In this document: one piece after another, positions 9,467 to 18,073 of the stretch
How positions within the stretch are numbered: position 1 is the first letter of the stretch
Layout: every line of letters begins with the position of its first letter
From: CBDFNN01 sp965250215
GTDB taxonomy: Bacteria > Bacteroidota > Rhodothermia > Rhodothermales > DATKEJ01
NCBI GenBank assembly: GCA_965250215.1
Contig: CBDFNN010000004.1
Location: 1,364,001 to 1,428,000, forward strand
Direction of reading: 5' to 3'
DNA length: 64,000 bases
Translations under genes and position numbers: made by a program
The notes under the pieces: generated by a model
Database searches by the model: none
What the model was told of the DNA's origin: nothing
Seen by the model: only the letters and a program-made list of their open reading frames with translations

Positions 9467-10795
9467 ATGAACGCTAGACTCCTCCACATACCAATATCTC
9501 TGATATTGATGGCCTTGTTTTCCAGTGCAATTCTAAGCAGTTGTGACTTCCTCGGCTTAAATGATGACGAAGGAGATGAGGGCGAGTCAAATATTGAATG
9601 GAAGTCGCAGGTTATTCTTTTTGAAGGCCTTCAGACTCTTGTACTTCAAGATACTTCTGGGGGGGTGTACTCCTTTGATAAGGATCAATTGGATGAAGCT
9701 GATATCGATATCAAACCTGGGAAGGTTTTGGTGATCGAAGATCACTCCCTCGTGAAAGTCGTCTCGGTTGAAGAGACTCAACTTGGTATTGATGTCGTCA
9801 CGTCGCCGGCAGTTTTGACCGATGCCATCAGGAATGGAGAGTTGAATTTTTCAAAGGTTATCAAATTTTCCGAAGGCAGTGCACCTGAGCTATATATAGA
9901 TGCGACTCATCGCGTGTCTCCAAAAATAACAAGGAATGGAAGTATCAGCTATGAAACGGAAATTGATGGTCTAACGATCAAAATGAGCTTGACTCCAGGT
10001 TCTGGGTCTTCTGAGATTTCTCTTAGTATTTCAGACTCGGAAGATCGCATCGCAATGGTTGGGACAGGGATGTTGACAGAGTTTCGTGTAGACCAAACCA
10101 TGAATATCATCAATGGACGGACAGATGGTTGGGATTTCAACGCAACGGATTACCGAGCTGATATGACGGTACAAATGGCAGCAGGGCTTTCAGGTCCTTC
10201 TGAGATAGCATTGCGCCTTCCGGAAGCTCTAGAGCTGAAAATCCCGATTCCTGTTGCGGGACCGATTCCGGTCTACATCGGCGTTGGTTTCAAATTGGTT
10301 GCTACCATAGATGTCCCAAGAGTATTAGCAGCATCGTCTACAATGGAGTCGCAGTTTTCTTACTCCGGAACACAGGGCTTTTCATATTCCGGCACTTCGC
10401 TAGATTTTAGTGGCCAAGCGGGGAATGTGGAGTTTGGTCAGTTTAGTTCAACTTCTGGTGCGCTACCCGGTGCTCAGGTTGGCTTGACCTTTGGGCCGGT
10501 CCCAAGTTTCGGCTTGTACATATTTGGAAGCCAAGTAGCCTTTATTGATGCTCGCTTCATTGCAGTCTCGCAATTCCTTATCACTCCTCCGCCCATATCA
10601 ATAGCTTGTCGAGAAGCAGCTATCCTTATGAAAATTACGGGTGGTTTCAAGCTAGAGATGATGGGCATCACTTTAGCTAGTGGCGAACACGATTTCTACG
10701 AAGACTACGCTGAGGAACGAACGTCGAGCTGCCCAGATAACAGCTCATTCAGAGAAGACATCGAAGGCCAATTTGGCCCCTTGGCATCAAAGTGA
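9467..10795 (+). CDS. Lipoprotein of unknown function
   Basis: The 442-residue product has a lipoprotein signal (AILSSC, C26) followed by a short acidic linker (DDEGDEGE) and then a mainly beta-strand sequence rich in Ser, Gly and Thr. No catalytic motif is evident. Two segments (FSYSGTQGFSYSGTSLDFSG near residue 300, and a hydrophobic glycine-rich stretch after it) suggest a beta-sandwich or barrel-like surface protein. The CDS is in single-gene context, with about 210 bp of empty sequence before and 96 bp after it. I do not recognise the family. Confidence 0.8.
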   Translation: MNARLLHIPISLILMALFSSAILSSCDFLGLNDDEGDEGESNIEWKSQVILFEGLQTLVLQDTSGGVYSFDKDQLDEADIDIKPGKVLVIEDHSLVKVVSVEETQLGIDVVTSPAVLTDAIRNGELNFSKVIKFSEGSAPELYIDATHRVSPKITRNGSISYETEIDGLTIKMSLTPGSGSSEISLSISDSEDRIAMVGTGMLTEFRVDQTMNIINGRTDGWDFNATDYRADMTVQMAAGLSGPSEIALRLPEALELKIPIPVAGPIPVYIGVGFKLVATIDVPRVLAASSTMESQFSYSGTQGFSYSGTSLDFSGQAGNVEFGQFSSTSGALPGAQVGLTFGPVPSFGLYIFGSQVAFIDARFIAVSQFLITPPPISIACREAAILMKITGGFKLEMMGITLASGEHDFYEDYAEERTSSCPDNSSFREDIEGQFGPLASK

Positions 10796-10891
10796 TCGAG
10801 CAATATCGGTGCATCAAGGCATGGGAGTCCGTCTTGACATTATCTGAGTAAAAGAAGCTGCGAAATCACTTGGATTCGTTATTATCTATCT

Positions 10892-13108
10892 GTGAGAATT
10901 TCGCATGTCTCCATAATCTTTTGCTTGGCTTTTTCACCCATGTTTTGTGGTGATGGCAATCGTGAAATATCCTTCAACGAAGAGGTTCGGCCGATTCTGA
11001 GCGAGAATTGCATGAAGTGTCACGGGGGAGTGCGGCAGCTTTCTGACTTTTCGCTCTTATTCAGAGATGAAGCTTTGTCTGCTGCGAAGTCTGGCAAGCA
11101 TCCCATCGTTCCAGGTGATGTTGATTCGAGCGAGCTTCTCCATAGAGTAAAAGAAGTCAATGCATCCAAGAGGATGCCACCAGAAGGACCACCTCTGAAT
11201 AAAGATGAGATATGGGTTCTGGAGAAATGGATCGCACAAGGTGCGAAATGGGAAAAACACTGGGCCTATGAAAAACCCAGACATGAAGGTGCCGAGGAGG
11301 GCATAGATGCATTTGTCCGAGCAAAGCATACCGAACAAAATTTAGCAATGTCAGGCCAAGCAGAGCGCGAGGTCTTGCTCAAAAGGTTGAGTCTAGATAT
11401 CACTGGCCTTCCTTTTGACTTCCACGATATTGAAGACGCAGAGCAGAAATCGATCGAAGAGCTAATTGACCTTCTTCTTGTTTCCCAAAATTATGGAGAA
11501 AAGTGGACCTCAATGTGGTTGGATTTGGCGCGTTACGGTGACTCGCAGGGATATCAGAAAGATCACTTACGCAGTATTTGGCGATATCGCGACTGGGTAA
11601 TCCATGCTTTAAATGAGGATATGCCTTTTGATCAATTCACGATTGAGCAGTTGGCTGGGGATATGCTAGAGAACCCAAGTGACTCTCAAATTTTGGCCAG
11701 CGCCTTCCATCGCAATACCATGACAAATGATGAGGGCGGAACTGATGATGAAGAGTTCAGAGTTGTTGCCGTAATAGATCGACTCAATACAACTTTCGAG
11801 ACCTGGCAAGCCAGCACCCTGTCTTGTGTCCAGTGCCATGCACATCCCTATGATCCTTTCAAATTTGAAGAGTTCTATAAGCTATTGGCCTACTTCAATA
11901 ACACGGCAGATCAGGATCTGACCAGTGACTTTCCAAAGCTAACGGCCATGTCCCCAGCAGAGGAAAAGCAGAAAATGGAAATTGAATTTCTATTGTTAAA
12001 AGAGCCCGAAATGGCCGACTCGCTCCTAGGAATTCTGGCTTCTCTAGGCGGTGAGACCCCAGTCATGCAGGAGCTTCCAACAGCAGAAGCTCGGACGACG
12101 ACCATCTTTGAAAGAGGGAATTGGCTCGTTCCTGGGGATACCGTCAAGCCAGCACTGCCGGCCATTTTGAACGATGGAAATATTGGGCCAGTAAATCGAT
12201 TGGAATTTGCCCAGTGGCTTGTGGACGACGATAACCCGCTGACGGCACGGGTCATGGTAAATCGAGTTTGGGAGCAAATCTTTGGTTTGGGTTTGGTTGA
12301 GACTTTGGAGGATTTTGGAACGCTGGGTGCTAAACCCTCACATCCTGAATTATTGGATTGGTTGGCCCTTGAGTTTTCTGAGAACATGGATTGGTCCATA
12401 AAGACCCTAATTCGTGAGATCGTATTGTCTAAGACTTATCAACAGAAATCCTCTGTTACATCTGAATTACTAGAGGCAGATCCACGTAATAAATATTTAT
12501 CACGAGGACCTCGAGTCAGGCTTTCTGCTGAGCAGATTCGGGATTACGCTCTTGCTGTCTCGGGCTTGTTGAGTAAAAAAGTCTATGGGCCATCAGTTAT
12601 GCCACCTCAGCCGGATGGTGTTTGGAATGTAATCCGTCACGTGGCAAAATGGGAGACCAGCAAGGGAGAAGATAAATATCGACGGGCTCTGTATACCTTG
12701 CATCGAAAGTCTTCACCATACCCAAGTCAAATTACCTTTGACGGTACGAGCCGGGAGTTTTGTGTATCGAGAAGGATTAGAACAAACACGCCTTTGCAGG
12801 CTCTTGTCACATTGAATGACCCAGTCTACTTTGAAGCGGCTGCGAGTTTGGCTGAGAGGATGCAGGAGGAGTCTCCAGCCACTAGGATTGCGTCTGCCTA
12901 TCGGATTGTCACTGGATTGAGTCCTGACGAACGGAAGGTCGGCGAGCTTGAAAAATTTTACAAAGAAGCTTTCAATAGCTATGCTTCCGAGCCTGCCCTC
13001 ATCGACTCTCTCGGTTTCAGTCCAAAGGACAAGGATCCAGAATGGGCAGCTCTTTTGAATACGGCTAACGTGCTTCTAAATTTGGATGAGGTCCTTGTCA
13101 AGAGTTGA
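10892..13108 (+). CDS. DUF1549/DUF1553 protein with planctomycete-type cytochrome c domain (PSCyt1)
   Basis: A 738-residue exported protein. It starts at GTG; no in-frame ATG lies nearby. The signal ends around SPMFCG. The PSCyt1 domain contains the c-heme motif NCMKCHG (C40, C43, H44) and ends with WEKHWAYEKP. Next is DUF1549 (LTDLP-type helices, WLDLARYGDSQGYQKD, a second CVQCH motif near residue 310), then DUF1553 (DDNPLTARVMVNRVWEQIFG, SRGPRVRLSAEQIRDY, TPLQALVTLNDP). DUF1549/1553 proteins are almost always encoded next to a DUF1501 protein, and that is the case here. Proposed roles in sulfated-polysaccharide or other oxidative degradation are not proven. Confidence 0.93.
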   Translation: MRISHVSIIFCLAFSPMFCGDGNREISFNEEVRPILSENCMKCHGGVRQLSDFSLLFRDEALSAAKSGKHPIVPGDVDSSELLHRVKEVNASKRMPPEGPPLNKDEIWVLEKWIAQGAKWEKHWAYEKPRHEGAEEGIDAFVRAKHTEQNLAMSGQAEREVLLKRLSLDITGLPFDFHDIEDAEQKSIEELIDLLLVSQNYGEKWTSMWLDLARYGDSQGYQKDHLRSIWRYRDWVIHALNEDMPFDQFTIEQLAGDMLENPSDSQILASAFHRNTMTNDEGGTDDEEFRVVAVIDRLNTTFETWQASTLSCVQCHAHPYDPFKFEEFYKLLAYFNNTADQDLTSDFPKLTAMSPAEEKQKMEIEFLLLKEPEMADSLLGILASLGGETPVMQELPTAEARTTTIFERGNWLVPGDTVKPALPAILNDGNIGPVNRLEFAQWLVDDDNPLTARVMVNRVWEQIFGLGLVETLEDFGTLGAKPSHPELLDWLALEFSENMDWSIKTLIREIVLSKTYQQKSSVTSELLEADPRNKYLSRGPRVRLSAEQIRDYALAVSGLLSKKVYGPSVMPPQPDGVWNVIRHVAKWETSKGEDKYRRALYTLHRKSSPYPSQITFDGTSREFCVSRRIRTNTPLQALVTLNDPVYFEAAASLAERMQEESPATRIASAYRIVTGLSPDERKVGELEKFYKEAFNSYASEPALIDSLGFSPKDKDPEWAALLNTANVLLNLDEVLVKS

Positions 13109-13150
13109 TAAGCTTGAGTACCCAATTCTCACCTTCCTATCTTTATCTGC

Positions 13151-14605
13151 GTGGATAATCTGAAAAAGGAATTAGACAACCGTTACGCTCAGTTTCTGAC
13201 GCGTCGGCATTTCTTTAAGACCTGTTCGATAGGTTTGGGAGGAATAGCACTTGGTGGATTGTCTGCGTGTTCAAATGAGTCTCCTTTTATCTCATCCAAT
13301 CTTGGACCTCATTTTGCTCCAAAGGCAAAGACGGTTATCTACCTTCACATGGCGGGAGCGCCGTCTCAGCTCGAACTCTTCGATTACAAACCGGAGCTTT
13401 ATAAATACGACGGGCAAGATTGTCCGAAGGAATTCATTGAAGGAAAGCGATTTGCCTTCATCGTTGGGCAACCTCAACTTATGGCACCGCAAGCCAGCTT
13501 CAAGCAGTACGGGCAGACGAGATCCTGGGTCTCGAACCACTTGCCAAAGTTTACCGAGGTCGTAGATGATGTGACTTTCCTGAAGGCCATGCACACCGAT
13601 GAGTTCAATCATGCACCTGCTCAACTTTTTATGCATACCGGAAGCTCCTTAGTTGGTCGGCCTAGTTTTGGATCTTGGTTGAGTTATGGCTTGGGGTCTG
13701 AGAACGAAGACTTACCAAGTTTTGTCGTCCTCGTTTCCGGTAACTCTCAACCGAGCGGTGGGAAGAGTTTGTGGGGCAGTGGATTCCTTCCATCGATGCA
13801 TCAGGGGGTGGAGCTCAGATCCAAAGGTGATCCTGTTCTGTATCTGAATAATCCAAAAGGAGTGTCTAGAGATCTCCGGAAAAGTGCAATCGATACCATC
13901 GGAGAGATTAATCGAATCGAACACGAGGAGATGGGCGATCCAGAAATTCTGACTAGGATTTCGCAATACGAACTTGCCTACAGAATGCAGATGACGGTTC
14001 CAGAGGCCGTCGATATTTCGTCAGAGCCAGAATACATACATGAGATGTATGGGACACAACCTGGAGAGGAGGCCTTTTCAAATAATTGCCTTCTTGCTCG
14101 TCGGCTAGCAGAGCGAGGTGTCAGATTCATTCAGCTCTATCATCGAGGCTGGGATTCGCACGGTACAAATGAGTTCGAGGCCCTAGAGGGTGGTTTTGTG
14201 GAACGGTGTAAGGAGATAGATCAGCCGATGACGGCACTGGTGAAGGACTTAAAAGAAAGAGGCATGCTAGAAGATGTTCTCATTGTTTGGGGCGGAGAGT
14301 TTGGCCGAACACCAATGCGCGAAAACAGGAATGGTCAGGTTTGGCCTTACCATGGTAGAGATCATCACAGCGAGGCGTTTACGATGTGGATGACAGGCGG
14401 AGGCGTTAAACCTGGGATGACTTACGGCACAACAGATGAAATGGGCTACGCAGGAATCGAGGGACGTATTCATGTACATGATCTCCAGGCGACCATATTA
14501 AATCGTATGGGAATCGATCATGAAAAGATGACCTATCGATTCCAAGGTCGGGACTTCCGCTTGACGGATGTTAGTGGAGAGGTGGTTAGGGAAATTCTGA
14601 GTTAG
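13151..14605 (+). CDS. DUF1501 family protein, Tat-exported
   Basis: The 484-residue partner of the preceding DUF1549/1553 gene (42 bp gap, probably one operon). It starts at GTG. The twin-arginine signal (LTRRHFFKTCSIGLGGIALGGL) is followed by a DUF1501 domain of the alkaline-phosphatase/sulfatase-like fold: MAGAPSQLELFDYKP, EFNHAPAQLFMHTGS, GWDSHGTNEF, GGEFGRTPMRE, GRDHHSEAFTMW. Full family length. It would be expected to act with its heme-binding partner outside the cytoplasm. Natural substrate unknown. Confidence 0.93.
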   Translation: MDNLKKELDNRYAQFLTRRHFFKTCSIGLGGIALGGLSACSNESPFISSNLGPHFAPKAKTVIYLHMAGAPSQLELFDYKPELYKYDGQDCPKEFIEGKRFAFIVGQPQLMAPQASFKQYGQTRSWVSNHLPKFTEVVDDVTFLKAMHTDEFNHAPAQLFMHTGSSLVGRPSFGSWLSYGLGSENEDLPSFVVLVSGNSQPSGGKSLWGSGFLPSMHQGVELRSKGDPVLYLNNPKGVSRDLRKSAIDTIGEINRIEHEEMGDPEILTRISQYELAYRMQMTVPEAVDISSEPEYIHEMYGTQPGEEAFSNNCLLARRLAERGVRFIQLYHRGWDSHGTNEFEALEGGFVERCKEIDQPMTALVKDLKERGMLEDVLIVWGGEFGRTPMRENRNGQVWPYHGRDHHSEAFTMWMTGGGVKPGMTYGTTDEMGYAGIEGRIHVHDLQATILNRMGIDHEKMTYRFQGRDFRLTDVSGEVVREILS

Positions 14606-14765
14606 ATTTTCAGAACCTCTGAACATCAGAACTCAGATAGTCAGGACCTTAGATTTTCGGAATGTCTCGCTCGAGCATCTTGCTGTCAACTATTGAGGAC
14701 TTTGTAACCGGATATATCGAATCTGACAATCTGATGTTCAGACAATCTGATGTTCTATTTGCGAA
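14606..14765. repeat. TCAG/CTGA-rich palindromic spacer, copy 1
   Basis: Directly after the DUF1501 stop, the word TCAG or CTGA occurs about nine times in 155 bp, far above the one or two expected by chance. The left part has GAACATCAGA and the right part two nearly identical copies of a GACAATCTGATGTTC unit (around 14722-14752), so the halves are complementary. A similar segment lies at 28557-28686. It carries no ORF. Confidence 0.6.
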
Positions 14766-15011
14766 ACTTCCCATTCAAGATGTCGTCTACCTTATTTCAA
14801 ACCGTTGCTGACTTTTAATATTTCGGAAGCGGACCAATAAGCAAAGCTTCCAGGAGTCAGACAGCTACGTGGTTGATGCACAGAATTAGGCATCCTTTCC
14901 ACCTACTCTCACTTTGAATCGAACGAGCCTTAACTACGGCCTCGATTCACACCTCTCCCACGTTTCAGCGCTTCTTTTTTAATTGGCGACCTATGTCGCA
15001 AAGCCATTTCT
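14766..15011. other. Non-coding leader of the RNA helicase gene
   Basis: Together with the repeat before it, this makes a 406-bp gene-free interval. Nothing coding is seen. A long 5' leader is common for DEAD-box helicases that respond to cold, but no specific motif was identified here. Confidence 0.35.
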
Positions 15012-16550
15012 ATGTCTAATCAACCTATTACATTCCAAAAACTCGGACTACCTAAGTCGATCATATCAAGTATCGTCGATGCCGGTTACTCCACTCCAAC
15101 TCCTGTTCAGGCTCAGGCGATTCCAATCGCTATGGCCGGACATGACCTTATAGCATCTGCGCAGACCGGTACCGGCAAAACAGCTGCTTTCGTTCTTCCG
15201 ATGCTCTCCAAATTGATCTCGGATCCACGCCAAATACACAAATATCGCCCTGTTCGCGTTCTCGTTCTCACACCAACGCGTGAGCTGGCCAAGCAGGTCG
15301 AGGAAGCTGTACGAACCTACGGTAAGCACAGTAAATTCAGAAGTATTTCCATTTTTGGCGGTACAAACATTGGTAATCAGCTTCGACAGCTTAAGCGAGG
15401 AGCTGACATTGTCGTTGCCACGCCGGGTCGACTATTAGATCACATCAACAGAGGAAGTTTAGATCTTGGTGGTCTGGACATTCTTGTCTTAGATGAGGCA
15501 GATCGAATGTTGGACATGGGATTCCTTCCTGACCTTCGTAGGATCATATCCGAACTTCCAAGAGATCGACAGACTCTACTATTCTCGGCAACCATGCCGA
15601 AAGAGGTTCAGAAGCTTGCGAACACCATTATGTTCAAGCCTCAGCTGATCGAGGTCGGCGAGCGTAGAAATCCTGCTGAGACCGTATCACAATTGATTAC
15701 TTTGGTCGACCAGAATGATAAAATCGAAGTTCTTCAGCATCTTCTTGCTACGGAAAAGACGGAGAGTGTTCTAGTATTCACTCGAACAAAATATAGAGCG
15801 GATCGAATCAGTCGAAAAATTGAAAAGCTAGGTTACTCCACAACGGTTATGCACTCCAATCGGAGCCAGAATCAAAGAGAACGAGCTTTGCAAGGATTCA
15901 AAAGTGGTAAGTACAAGATTCTTGTTGCAACAGATGTCGCAGCCCGAGGCTTGGATGTCGATTGCATCAGCCATGTTGTTAATTTCGATACTCCAGATCA
16001 GCCCGAGGATTACATCCATAGAATTGGCCGAACCGGTCGTGCAGAGACTGAGGGCAACGCAATAACTTTGGTTTCTGGAGATGAGCAGGCTTATTTGGCT
16101 CGAATCGAAAAACACATCGGCAAGAAGCTTGATCGTGTCGAGTTTGATCATATTCAAACCCAGCGAGAAAATCGATCCTACACGAGTGGAGGATCATCTA
16201 AGTCTGGTGGAAGAGGTCAAGGTGGAAGAGGACAAGGCGGAGGCGGACGAAGAAAGTCAAGCTCTCGTCCAAAGTCCTATTCGAATGGCGCTAAGAAATT
16301 CGAAAAGAAGTTCTCAAAGAATGGGTCGTCTAGTTCGTCCAACGGACAGCGAAAGACAGAAGGATCTTCAGGCAGCGAACGTTCTAGCGGAAACGGCGAA
16401 CGACGTAATGGAAACGGTGGTGGTGGAAATATGGACAGTATGGTCAAAGCAGCCAGTTCCAACTCCCGAAGCGGAAATAGAAACTTCCGTAAGAACAAGA
16501 AGCGCTCTTTTTCCTCGAAAGGCCGAAGACCTGGGAAGCCTAGCGAGTAA
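15012..16550 (+). CDS. DEAD-box ATP-dependent RNA helicase (RhlE-like) with Arg/Gly/Ser-rich tail
   Basis: A 512-residue helicase. Motifs in order: Q motif (FQKLGLPKSI...PTPVQ), Walker A AQTGTGKT (residues 50-57), PTRELAKQ, TPGR, DEAD (161-164), SAT, then in the second RecA domain VFTRTK, ATDVAARGLDVD and HRIGRTGR. After about residue 390 the tail becomes low-complexity and basic (GGRGQGGRGQGG, then Ser/Asn/Lys/Arg), typical of RNA-binding tails of RhlE-type proteins that act in ribosome assembly, RNA decay and cold adaptation. It is monocistronic, with an inverted-repeat spacer right after the stop. Confidence 0.95.
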   Translation: MSNQPITFQKLGLPKSIISSIVDAGYSTPTPVQAQAIPIAMAGHDLIASAQTGTGKTAAFVLPMLSKLISDPRQIHKYRPVRVLVLTPTRELAKQVEEAVRTYGKHSKFRSISIFGGTNIGNQLRQLKRGADIVVATPGRLLDHINRGSLDLGGLDILVLDEADRMLDMGFLPDLRRIISELPRDRQTLLFSATMPKEVQKLANTIMFKPQLIEVGERRNPAETVSQLITLVDQNDKIEVLQHLLATEKTESVLVFTRTKYRADRISRKIEKLGYSTTVMHSNRSQNQRERALQGFKSGKYKILVATDVAARGLDVDCISHVVNFDTPDQPEDYIHRIGRTGRAETEGNAITLVSGDEQAYLARIEKHIGKKLDRVEFDHIQTQRENRSYTSGGSSKSGGRGQGGRGQGGGGRRKSSSRPKSYSNGAKKFEKKFSKNGSSSSSNGQRKTEGSSGSERSSGNGERRNGNGGGGNMDSMVKAASSNSRSGNRNFRKNKKRSFSSKGRRPGKPSE

Positions 16551-16555
16551 CAGGA

Positions 16556-16640
16556 AACAGGGGTGAGGTAAGGGGAAATGAGTATCTCATAGGTATCAAT
16601 TTTCTGAGACATGATTTCTAAGCCCCTGACCCCTGACATC
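16556..16640. repeat. Inverted repeat between convergent helicase and glycosyltransferase genes
   Basis: The left arm CAGGGGTgaggtaAGGGG (about 16557-16575) is answered by CCCCTGACCCCTG near 16624-16636. The right arm lies inside the last codons of the minus-strand glycosyltransferase and appears to have given it an atypical C-terminal tail (ESDVRGQGLRNHVSEN). It could act as a bidirectional terminator. Confidence 0.5.
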
Positions 16641-17579
16641 TGACTCCCTCCGAGGGTAGTCTAATAAAAACCATTTGAACAATTTCCGCGATGCACCGAG
16701 GCGCAATTTGTAATTGTCTCGGGATCGCGGATTTAGTGCCGAATAAATCGGGAAGAGCACAGACCTAGCTCCAAAACCGACTAAGCCAGCCAATCGATGG
16801 ACGAGTCTGGTAGAAGGATTTGAGTGTCGGTGCAGATATTGGACAAGACTGCTGTGCTGGACAATCTGTTGATCCGCATAGTTTTCTTGTGAGGTACTCG
16901 CGCCGCCGTGATGCATTATTTCCGCCTCTCTGAGGAAGTAGTTTGAATAGCCTGCTTTGTTTAAGGCTAGGCAAAGCTCCGTTTCTTCGGAGTAGAGAAA
17001 ATAGCTATCGTCCCAGCCCCCAATTTGGTCAAAGGCTTTACGCGAGACACACAAGGCACAACCCTTCACGATATCGACCTTCATTGAACTTGGAGGCACG
17101 AAGTCAACTCGCTTGTCCCGTGCAAGAAGCAAATCTTTGAGAGGAAGATAATGCCGGGTCAATGAGCTCTTTGTCGCAAAAGGACCTGTGCTTGCTTGGT
17201 CCGATCCGTCAGCATTGAAAACTCTTGGACCAATTGCTCCAATCTCGGAATGAGTTTTCAGAAAATTAACAAGGACTTCGGTTGATTCGGGAGCGGCTTC
17301 TGTATCGGAATTTAGAAAGTACAAATACTCTCCGATGGCCAATTCAGCGCCCTGATTGTTTGCACCAGCAAAGCCGAGATTCTCGGAATTCTGGACCAGG
17401 GTGAAGTTGGGTAGGTGAGCAAATTTTCCGACGAGCTCCGTGCAACTAGAGTCGCTCGAATTATTGTCCACTACAATGATTTCAATCGATAATTCTCCTC
17501 CACTATCGAGAGCTTTCTCAACAGCGATGCAAGTCAGCTTGGCTGTATTGTAGGAGACTATGACAATGGAGCAGTCGAT
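16596..17579 (-). CDS. Glycosyltransferase family 2, no canonical start codon
   Basis: About 328 residues of a GT-A fold transferase. The conserved N-terminal strand IDCSIVIVSYNT and the following EIIVVDNNSSDSS lie in one open frame that begins immediately after a TAA at 17580-17582. The first ATG/GTG/TTG in frame is a GTG at 17471, inside the nucleotide-binding strand, so it cannot be the functional start. Candidate starts are ATC (17579) or ATT (17567). Other motifs are YLFLNSDTEA (DxD-like), SEIGAIGPRVFN and FFLYSEETELCLAL (EE acceptor-site). It probably transfers rhamnose or another sugar to a surface glycan. It follows the GNAT gene by 32 bp on the same strand. Confidence 0.72.
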   Translation of the reverse strand: MDCSIVIVSYNTAKLTCIAVEKALDSGGELSIEIIVVDNNSSDSSCTELVGKFAHLPNFTLVQNSENLGFAGANNQGAELAIGEYLYFLNSDTEAAPESTEVLVNFLKTHSEIGAIGPRVFNADGSDQASTGPFATKSSLTRHYLPLKDLLLARDKRVDFVPPSSMKVDIVKGCALCVSRKAFDQIGGWDDSYFLYSEETELCLALNKAGYSNYFLREAEIMHHGGASTSQENYADQQIVQHSSLVQYLHRHSNPSTRLVHRLAGLVGFGARSVLFPIYSALNPRSRDNYKLRLGASRKLFKWFLLDYPRRESDVRGQGLRNHVSEN

Positions 17580-17611
17580 TTAAGTTGTTTTGTATTAGGT
17601 CCAAATGCGAA

Positions 17612-18058
17612 TCAATTCGGGTTCTTCAGCATGACAACTTTATCGATTCCCTTTGCAAATCCGTCTTTAATTCGACTCGTTTCTACAAAGCCAAATTTAG
17701 CGTAGAAGTCCCTGGACATCTGGGACGTCTCAAGTTTCCAAGCTTTACCGGGATAAAGTCGAGCCAGAACATCAAGACGATGCTTATTCAGTAATGTACC
17801 GATACCTTTTCCATGATGACTGTTAGCAACCATGCCCCAAGAGAATCCGGCTAGTTGCTCCTTCTCGTCAAAGTAGATTCCGGCACACCCTAGAACGGTA
17901 CCGTCTTCTTCTGCAACCCAGTATTCGAGTCGGTCTTCCTTGTCGAGCCACTCAATAAGGTCTTGACGTTCAGAAGGATGAAAATAAGGCGGCGTGTTGC
18001 TATCGAAAATCGATAGACAGGCATCTTTATCATCACTATTATACTTTCTGATAATCAC
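17612..18058 (-). CDS. GNAT family N-acetyltransferase
   Basis: A compact 148-residue acetyltransferase starting at GTG (MIIRKYNSDDKDA). The GNAT core is complete: WVAEEDGTVLGCAGIYFDE, the acetyl-CoA pyrophosphate loop NSHHGKGIGTLLNKH (Q/RxxGxG/A type) and the C-terminal FYAKFGFVETSRIKDGF. It is divergent from the GH32 gene, only 15 bp apart, so the two promoters must overlap. It is co-directional with the glycosyltransferase downstream. Substrate unknown. Confidence 0.85.
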   Translation of the reverse strand: MIIRKYNSDDKDACLSIFDSNTPPYFHPSERQDLIEWLDKEDRLEYWVAEEDGTVLGCAGIYFDEKEQLAGFSWGMVANSHHGKGIGTLLNKHRLDVLARLYPGKAWKLETSQMSRDFYAKFGFVETSRIKDGFAKGIDKVVMLKNPN

Positions 18059-18073
18059 GTCAAACAGATTAAG

